From Nitrospinota bacterium (lineage in GTDB: Bacteria; Nitrospinota_A; UBA7883): a DNA stretch of 36,457 nucleotides. Shown piece by piece: positions 31,260 to 36,457 of this stretch. The DNA is taken from positions 1 through 36,457 of the forward strand of contig JAOUMU010000018.1 in the NCBI GenBank assembly GCA_029881335.1. The letters are read 5' to 3'. Positions within the stretch are counted from its first letter, which is position 1. Each line of letters starts with the position of its first letter. Under the pieces are notes generated by a model. It was given only the letters and a program-made list of their open reading frames with translations, was not told the DNA's origin and made no database searches. A program made the position numbers and the translations under genes.

Positions 31260-32753
31260 TTAATTGAACGGATTCAATTTTCCGGAATACCTTTTGACAA
31301 ATCTTTTCACGTGAGAAGTCGCTCGAAAATCCCTCTTGTCTGTCATGCAGGTTATCAACCTGGGAATGGCGATCGACAGATAAAAATTCTTGATAGCGAA
31401 AATACGATATGTTCCGGTGTTCACTAAAAAGTTCACAAACCATCTGGGCAGGTGGGGCAGCCAGTGAAGTATGAAGGCCACCGCGGCCAGACGTCTGGCG
31501 TCAGAGACGCTGCCGCCGTAGTAGAAGCTGGGGTCGGAGGGCTGCTCCAGATTCGGGTCGTTGATCTCCGCCGCCTCAGATTCGGTCATCAAGCCGCTGG
31601 TTACCGCCTGGTCTATGATCTTTGTTTTCGGATAATACTTCAGCCAGAACACGCTTATCCCGTCTGGCCGTACTTTGTTGTAGAATCGCATGGCATCCTC
31701 CTGATTCTCCACCGTATCCTCCGGAACGCCCAGCATATGGTCCACCCGCACCATGATCCCCCTGGCCTTGGTCATTGCGATGGCCTCCTCGATCTTTTTA
31801 TTGTTAGATTTTCGGAATAGTATATCGCGGCACAAGTCCTCCGACACCGACTGAACCCCCATCTGCACGTTTACGCAGCCGGCTTCCTTCAGAAGATCCG
31901 CCTTGTGTTCGTTTTGCTGGAAGGGGGAAGTTATGCACTGGAAGGGGAGCCCAACCTCGGTCTTGTATTTTCGGCAAAACTCCTCCAGCCACTCGGTGTG
32001 GGTGGTGAAGCAGTCATCCACCAGTACAAAATACTTGACGCCCAAATGTTCCTTGGCGCGCTTGAATTCGGCGATTACCCGGTCCACATTGGTTTGCCGA
32101 ATGTTTCTTTTGCGTCCGCCCCCATTGGTGTATGAATATGCGCAATAGGAGCAGGCGTAAGGGCAACCCCTGCCGGTCATGGCCAGGTATTCATCTTTCA
32201 TCTCCGGCAGGTACGCCATGAACGGCTCTTTATTCGGGAACGGCAGTTCGTCCATGTTCGGAAGGTCACCGATGGTAAAATCGCCGATCATCGATCCGTT
32301 TCTTTTATGGATGATTCCGTTGGTCGCCTTGTCTGGCATGATGACGCTCCCATTGACCTTAAGAGAAGCCAGCCACCTGGGAAGCGAGACCTCAGCCTCT
32401 CCCATGGCCAGGGCGTCCACTTCATCGCGGGCCAAAGTCTCCTTCGGCAGGAGCGTGGGGTGGATACCACCGAAGATGGTGGTGGCCCCGCTTATTTTTT
32501 TCAGCTCTGCGGCCACTCGCACCTGGCTCTTGAAAATATCGCTGACCGCCGAAAAAGCGACCACATCCGGCGCCAATTCGGCCACCTTTCCGGCAAGAGC
32601 GGCGAAATCCAGATCGTGATTAACAAAATTAGTATAGGAATCATTGGCGGAATAAAAAACGAAATCAACTTCGTGCCCCTCTTTTTCGAGGACACTCATC
32701 AGGGATTGAACGCCGATGCTCTCCGCGTCTGGATATACAAAAGCAACTTTCAT
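31260..32753 (-). CDS. B12-binding-domain radical SAM protein (class B type)
   Basis: A 497-residue protein. Residues 1-140 follow the cobalamin-binding Rossmann-like domain of class B radical SAM proteins (MKVAFVYPD, then PDVVAFSAVSD and TTIFGGIHPTLLP), but the classic DxHxxG base-off motif is not apparent. The 4Fe-4S cysteines are Cys197, Cys201 and Cys204 in GRGCPYACSYC. The barrel continues through YFVLVDDCFT, VQMGVQSVSEDLC and DHMLGVPEDT. The C-terminal 110 residues include hydrophobic and basic stretches (WLPHLPRWFVNFLV), suggesting membrane association. Relatives include BchE-like cyclases and methylases of lipids or secondary metabolites; the substrate is unknown here. No Shine-Dalgarno is obvious. 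Confidence 0.88.
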   Translation of the reverse strand: MKVAFVYPDAESIGVQSLMSVLEKEGHEVDFVFYSANDSYTNFVNHDLDFAALAGKVAELAPDVVAFSAVSDIFKSQVRVAAELKKISGATTIFGGIHPTLLPKETLARDEVDALAMGEAEVSLPRWLASLKVNGSVIMPDKATNGIIHKRNGSMIGDFTIGDLPNMDELPFPNKEPFMAYLPEMKDEYLAMTGRGCPYACSYCAYSYTNGGGRKRNIRQTNVDRVIAEFKRAKEHLGVKYFVLVDDCFTTHTEWLEEFCRKYKTEVGLPFQCITSPFQQNEHKADLLKEAGCVNVQMGVQSVSEDLCRDILFRKSNNKKIEEAIAMTKARGIMVRVDHMLGVPEDTVENQEDAMRFYNKVRPDGISVFWLKYYPKTKIIDQAVTSGLMTESEAAEINDPNLEQPSDPSFYYGGSVSDARRLAAVAFILHWLPHLPRWFVNFLVNTGTYRIFAIKNFYLSIAIPRLITCMTDKRDFRATSHVKRFVKRYSGKLNPFN

Positions 32754-33198
32754 CGTTTGGATTAGTAATTATCAGGTTTTTGATTTTCCGATGGGACGCT
32801 TGTCTGGCCGCCCGGCGAATCCAGAACTCGTCCGTGCCTATATCCGCATTATATCCAAATCAGCGGGAGGATCAAGTGAAGTTTGCATTAGTCGGGTTGA
32901 ATGAAAATGTACGCCCATCGTCCGCGAAGACATTCGCCGCGCCGCTGGTGGTACTGCTGTTCATTCAGTTAAGTTTTATCCCTATCACGATGAATGGATA
33001 AACTGGTGGCATCGGTGTCTGCTAAACACGGACGCGACGATGCTGGCCATTTTCTGGATGCGTGTACATTATCGGGGATGTAGGTTATGAGGGCTGGTGT
33101 CGGAGTATGCTCTTCCTCACTGGAAGGGATTGGGCGCCTCACACCGAGTCCGGCAAAAGGACTTCGGGCGGGATTTCTCCAATAGGCGCTCTTACCCT
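32754..33198. other. Intergenic region with a possible gene remnant
   Basis: About 445 bases between the radical SAM and nitronate monooxygenase-like genes. It holds the short frame at 32876-33001 described separately. Nothing else gene-like, and no clear promoter or terminator, was seen. Confidence 0.35.
32876..33001 (+). pseudogene. Possible N-terminal remnant of a B12-type radical SAM gene
   Basis: A GTG at 32876 is preceded by GGGAGGA with ideal spacing. The 41 codons start VKFALVGLNENVRPSSAKTF, then AAPLVVLLF. The opening strand, followed by an R-P-x-x-x-x-x-x-x-P-L region, is reminiscent of the first strand and loop of cobalamin-binding radical SAM proteins, which often start MKxALVxPN. 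The frame then ends at TAA. It could be a decayed copy related to the gene at 31260-32753, in opposite orientation, or coincidence. Confidence 0.3.
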
Positions 33199-34203
33199 TT
33201 AAGGGGTTCGAGGAGCGTTCTCCCTCTTCCAGGAATCCGCCGCTTTTGCGAACCTTTTGATGATTTCTCCAGCAGGCTCCACAGAAGATATCCCCCGGAC
33301 GCTTTTCCCGGCCTGGAAATACTCAAGATATCCCTTCCCTTTTTGGGAGGCGTTTTTAAGCTGGAAGAATGATCGCAACGTGTAGATCATCCTCATCCAT
33401 TTCTTGGTAATGTTTCCCTTCAGAAGATATTTTGCTATTGGTCCCGCTTTGACGCCCTGTTTTTCGATATACGGCGTGCGGATAATCGATACAGGTACTC
33501 CGCTAATTTTATCCGTCAGGACAATATCCTCTTCAGAGGCGTTTACAATCACCTCCTTGTAATCGCTATGTGAATTGCACTCCACGGTGGCGATAAAACG
33601 GGTGCCCATCTGGACCCCCGAATATCCGGTCGCAAGCGCTTTTACATAATCTCTTTCGGTGGATATTCCCCCTGCGCATATTAGCGGGACTTTGAAAGGA
33701 GAAACTTCCTCGTATAGCTTTTCAGCCGATAGCGCGCCCGCATGACCCCCGGCACGGTTGTTAACGCAAATCAGGCCGTCCACTCCATTATCCAGCGCCT
33801 TATTGGCCCATTTGCCTTCTGTGACATCGTGGTAGACAACGCCGCCGATCGAATGCGCCTCCTCCACCACCCATTTCGGGTTTCCCAGCGCAGTGATGAA
33901 AAACTTTATCCCTTCCTCCAGCGCGATATCCACCCACTCGCGCATCCTTTTTTCGTATCTGGAGGAAGACTTCTCCACAAGAGCGTTAAAGCCGATCGGC
34001 TTGTCAGTGATGGAACGGATAAACTTAATCCCGGCGCGGAGCTCATGGCCGTGGACGTATATCATAGACACCGGTTGGATTATCCCCAGGCCACCCGCCC
34101 TGGAAACGGCCGCCACCAGCTCAGGGTTGCTGCAAGGATACATGGCGCCGCATATGACGGGGGTCTCTATCCCAGCGGCTTGCGTGAATTTGCTGTCATC
34201 CAT
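33199..34203 (-). CDS. Nitronate monooxygenase / 2-nitropropane dioxygenase-like FMN protein
   Basis: A 334-residue TIM-barrel flavoprotein. The N-terminus, TPVICGAMYPCSNPELVAAVSRAGGLGIIQP, is the FMN-binding entry of this family. The active-site loop NNRAGGHAG places a catalytic-type His at 154. ICAGGIST and GVQMGTRFIAT bind the FMN phosphate. Members oxidise alkyl nitronates; some close relatives act as enoyl-ACP reductases (FabK) or in polyketide/fatty-acid pathways. Sequence alone does not separate these. It follows ksgA on the same strand after 111 bases. Confidence 0.87.
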   Translation of the reverse strand: MDDSKFTQAAGIETPVICGAMYPCSNPELVAAVSRAGGLGIIQPVSMIYVHGHELRAGIKFIRSITDKPIGFNALVEKSSSRYEKRMREWVDIALEEGIKFFITALGNPKWVVEEAHSIGGVVYHDVTEGKWANKALDNGVDGLICVNNRAGGHAGALSAEKLYEEVSPFKVPLICAGGISTERDYVKALATGYSGVQMGTRFIATVECNSHSDYKEVIVNASEEDIVLTDKISGVPVSIIRTPYIEKQGVKAGPIAKYLLKGNITKKWMRMIYTLRSFFQLKNASQKGKGYLEYFQAGKSVRGISSVEPAGEIIKRFAKAADSWKRENAPRTP

Positions 34204-34314
34204 ACGTTAATTCTAGACCTTATGAGAGGCGCCAGCAATGTCATTTGGCGTGTATGGCAAGTGGCATAGACTCTCATTCCGCTTCCCCGTGGCCGCCTGA
34301 CCTTGGACTTTACA

Positions 34315-35106
34315 TCACTTATTGCCCATTCCCTTGTAAATCCCCGCGAACTGCTCCATGGTGATATCCTCCGCCCGCAAAGAGGGCGCCACACCGGCCG
34401 CATCTAGCGCCTTTAGCAGCGTCTCCGGGCTATCGAAAAGCTTCGACAAATTATTCTTGATCTTTTTTCGCCTGTGCACAAAGGATGTCTGCACCAGGCT
34501 GAAGAACCCCTCCTCGTTTTCTATCCGCACGGGTGGCGCTTTTCGGGGAACCAGCCGGATCACCGCGCTGTCTACCTTCGGCCTGGGCCTAAAGGCGCTC
34601 GGCGGGACATCGAATAAATATTCCGTATGGCAATGATATCCCACGAAAACTGATAGCGATCCGTATCCCTTTTCCCCAGCCGAGGCGCAGAGCCTGTGGG
34701 CCACCTCCGCCTGGGTCATCAGGGTCATGGAGGCCACTCTCTCCTTGTGGTTTATCAGGGTCTTGATGATGGGGGTGGCCACGGAATAAGGAAGATTGCT
34801 GGCTACGTGGAACGGGGAGGGGAGGGTGGTGTAATCGAACTTCAGCGCGTTGGCCCTCAACAGGTGGAATCTCTCCCTTCCCCTAAAGGTCTTCACCAGA
34901 TAGCCATAAAGCTCCTGGTCCAGCTCCAGCGCGGTCACATTGGCGCCTGTGTCCAGCAGCGGGCCCGTCAGCGCTCCTTTGCCGGGGCCGATCTCCACAA
35001 TGGTCACACCCGGCGCCGCACCGGAAGCCTCGGCGATTCGCTGGGCGATGGCCCTGTCCGCCAGGAAATGCTGGCCCAGTTTATGTTTTTGTCCATGCTC
35101 CCGCAC
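34315..35106 (-). CDS. rsmA: 16S rRNA (adenine1518/1519-N6) dimethyltransferase
   Basis: KsgA, which dimethylates two adjacent adenines in helix 45 of 16S rRNA late in small-subunit assembly. 263 residues, normal length. KLGQHFLAD near the N-terminus, SAM motif I EIGPGKG (38-44), the catalytic N-L-P-Y (104-107) and the C-terminal helical domain are present. The start is GTG at 35106: AAAGGAGG lies inside the last codons of pdxA, 8 bases upstream, and the pdxA stop is 1 base away, a tightly coupled pair. The pdxA-ksgA order is shared with E. coli. Confidence 0.96.
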   Translation of the reverse strand: MREHGQKHKLGQHFLADRAIAQRIAEASGAAPGVTIVEIGPGKGALTGPLLDTGANVTALELDQELYGYLVKTFRGRERFHLLRANALKFDYTTLPSPFHVASNLPYSVATPIIKTLINHKERVASMTLMTQAEVAHRLCASAGEKGYGSLSVFVGYHCHTEYLFDVPPSAFRPRPKVDSAVIRLVPRKAPPVRIENEEGFFSLVQTSFVHRRKKIKNNLSKLFDSPETLLKALDAAGVAPSLRAEDITMEQFAGIYKGMGNK

Positions 35107-35107
35107 G

Positions 35108-36112
35108 TTAAAAGCCTCCTTTCAGCATCCTGGCCGCAGTGCGGATAGCGTGGACCATTGGTCTTTCGTCCGCCATATTCTTCCCCGCTATGTCAAAAGC
35201 GGTGCCATGATCCACGGAGACCCGCAGGAAGGGCAGGCCCAGGGTGACATTCACCGTCTCCCCGAAGCTTAGCGCCTTGACGGGGATCAGCCCCTGGTCG
35301 TGATACATGGCGATTGCCACATCGTACTTTTCCCTGGCCCGGGGTGTGAACATTGTGTCCGCCGGGTGGGGGCCGGTGATCTCCACTCCCGCGCGCCGGG
35401 CGCCGCGTATGGCTGGCGTGATGATCCTGGCCTCCTCATCGCCGAACAAGCCACCGTCGGATGCGTGAGGATTTAGCCCGCAGAGGGCGATCCTGGGGGA
35501 GGAGAGGCCGTACTGTTTCACTGACCGGGCCACCAGCAGGATGAGGTCCCGCAATTTTTCAAATTTCAGAAGGCGTGGTATATCCTTCACCGCCACATGG
35601 GTGGTTGCCACCACCACTTTGAGCTTGCGGCTGGCCAGCATCATCGCCACGGGGACGCCGCCGCAACGGCTGGCCAGAAACTCCGTATGCCCGGCGATCC
35701 TGTATCCGGCCCGGTTGACCGCTTCTTTGCTGATGGGGGCGGTGACCATGGCGGCGAACTCTCCCCTCTGGGTCCGGGTGATGGCCTCCTCCAGGGCGCT
35801 CATGGCGGCCTGGCCGGCGGATTTGGATATTTTACCCATGTTCTCATGGGAAAAAGGAAACGCCGCCGCCTTTACCACGGCCATGGTATCAAGTCCGCCC
35901 CGGCCATAGCTCGCATCGATAACCTTCATCGGTAATTTGAGGTGTATGGCCAGGTGGGCCATATGGTCGGGATCGCCGAAAACGGTGATCCTTTTTCTTA
36001 AGGTGGGTGAAATATGGGCAAAGGCCAATAGAATCACTTCGGGACCGATGCCTGAGGGGTCCCCCCAGGTGATGGCGATCCTGTTCCCCGGATGGGTGGA
36101 GGAAGCTTTCAT
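35108..36112 (-). CDS. pdxA: 4-hydroxythreonine-4-phosphate dehydrogenase
   Basis: NAD-dependent, metal-requiring enzyme of the DXP-dependent pyridoxal phosphate pathway. 334 residues from the ATG at 36112, which has AAGGA 5 bases upstream; an extension to 36190 is possible but adds atypical residues. The opening, WGDPSGIGPE, is diagnostic. The divalent-metal ligands His172 (in ATTHVAVK), His216 (in LNPHASDGG) and His271 (in MYHDQGLIPVK) match the three histidines of E. coli PdxA, and AGHTEFLA is present with His142. It is the first gene of the pdxA-ksgA pair. Confidence 0.96.
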   Translation of the reverse strand: MKASSTHPGNRIAITWGDPSGIGPEVILLAFAHISPTLRKRITVFGDPDHMAHLAIHLKLPMKVIDASYGRGGLDTMAVVKAAAFPFSHENMGKISKSAGQAAMSALEEAITRTQRGEFAAMVTAPISKEAVNRAGYRIAGHTEFLASRCGGVPVAMMLASRKLKVVVATTHVAVKDIPRLLKFEKLRDLILLVARSVKQYGLSSPRIALCGLNPHASDGGLFGDEEARIITPAIRGARRAGVEITGPHPADTMFTPRAREKYDVAIAMYHDQGLIPVKALSFGETVNVTLGLPFLRVSVDHGTAFDIAGKNMADERPMVHAIRTAARMLKGGF

Positions 36113-36322
36113 AGTGTCCTTGAAAAAATGTTTCCAGGCGTTGGGCCAGGCGCCAGGGCGATGGTTCCTGGCTGCTCTATTTTTGCACAACGCCGCCGCG
36201 CCAGCAACGGGTGGTGAAATAGAAGTTGATTTTAGCCGATGGTATGGTTTTAAATGAGGATTCTACAATAGAGGGTGAATCCTGTTGAGCATGGCAGCAG
36301 AAAAGCGTTTGGGGGAGGATCT

Positions 36323-36457
36323 TTGACCAAATCATTACATACCGGGACTGGTCCCACTGGGGCGGTGGAGTATAAGGACATCATCGCGCCCTATGGCCAG
36401 GACCTGGCTCGGGTGGAGGAGGCTATCCGGTCCAACTTCAGCTCCGATGTGGCCCTG
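36323..36457 (+). CDS. Polyprenyl diphosphate synthase, N-terminus only
   Basis: TTG start at 36323 with GGGGGAGG 5 bases upstream; the frame runs off the right edge after 45 codons. The segment YKDIIAPYGQDLARVEEAIRSNFSSDVAL matches the conserved first helix of long-chain trans-polyprenyl synthases (octaprenyl- or heptaprenyl-diphosphate synthase, IspB type), which make the side chain of respiratory quinones. The catalytic aspartate-rich motifs lie outside the window. Confidence 0.8.
   Translation, partial: MTKSLHTGTGPTGAVEYKDIIAPYGQDLARVEEAIRSNFSSDVAL

Noticed and set aside
32780-33372. Additional small genes on the + strand between the radical SAM and nitronate monooxygenase-like genes
   Set aside because: Apart from 32876-33001 the frames lack ribosome binding sites and domain character; 33097-33372 runs antisense into the flavoprotein gene.
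36113-36190. 26-residue N-terminal extension of PdxA
   Set aside because: The ATG at 36112 has a good AAGGA site and matches the usual family start; the extension is basic and unlike PdxA.

Overview
The window looks like chromosomal DNA from a Gram-negative bacterium. It encodes apolipoprotein N-acyltransferase, several lipobox-bearing lipoproteins, a periplasmic DsbA-like oxidoreductase and a full Pho regulon module. Base composition is moderately GC-rich and even, with mostly tight operons. No transposase, integrase, phage gene, tRNA, rRNA or CRISPR array was seen. The lineage cannot be fixed by eye; a deltaproteobacterial or Nitrospinota-like organism is a low-confidence guess. PstC and PstA carry large extra domains, as in gammaproteobacteria such as Pseudomonas.

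Layout. 1-3083: the tail of an FN3-like protein, a soluble chemoreceptor with a CZB zinc domain, a DsrE-like protein and a zinc-ribbon membrane protein, all on +. 3094-6970 on -: purine nucleoside phosphorylase with a long disordered N-terminus, a tandem-FHA protein and NadB. 7216-12390 on +: Lnt, then a compact operon of PTS EIIA, PII-like protein and two different CPA2-like cation/proton antiporters. 12616-13154: an OsmC-family gene split by a frameshift at a T7 run. 13307-15075 on -: two related lipoproteins that share a C-terminal GMGWG motif.

15452-23818 on +: pstC-pstA-pstB-phoU-phoB-phoR behind a four-half-site Pho box array with a well placed -10; pstS is absent. 23876-28556 on -: a MoaA-like protein lacking the radical-SAM cysteines, a HELGH lipoprotein, a DUF4124 protein, RadA and a small exported or anchored protein. 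tsaD (+) diverges from this block and converges with a DsbA-family gene (-). 30595-33198 holds two small ORFs of uncertain integrity, a B12-type radical SAM protein and a possible remnant of another. 33199-36112 on -: a nitronate monooxygenase-like flavoprotein, ksgA and pdxA (the latter two adjacent as in E. coli). The start of a polyprenyl diphosphate synthase leaves the window at the right edge.

The least ordinary items are the MoaA-like protein without its SAM cluster, the PTS/PII/dual-antiporter operon, the slippery-sequence frameshift in the OsmC gene, and the GMGWG lipoprotein pair beside the phosphate operon.
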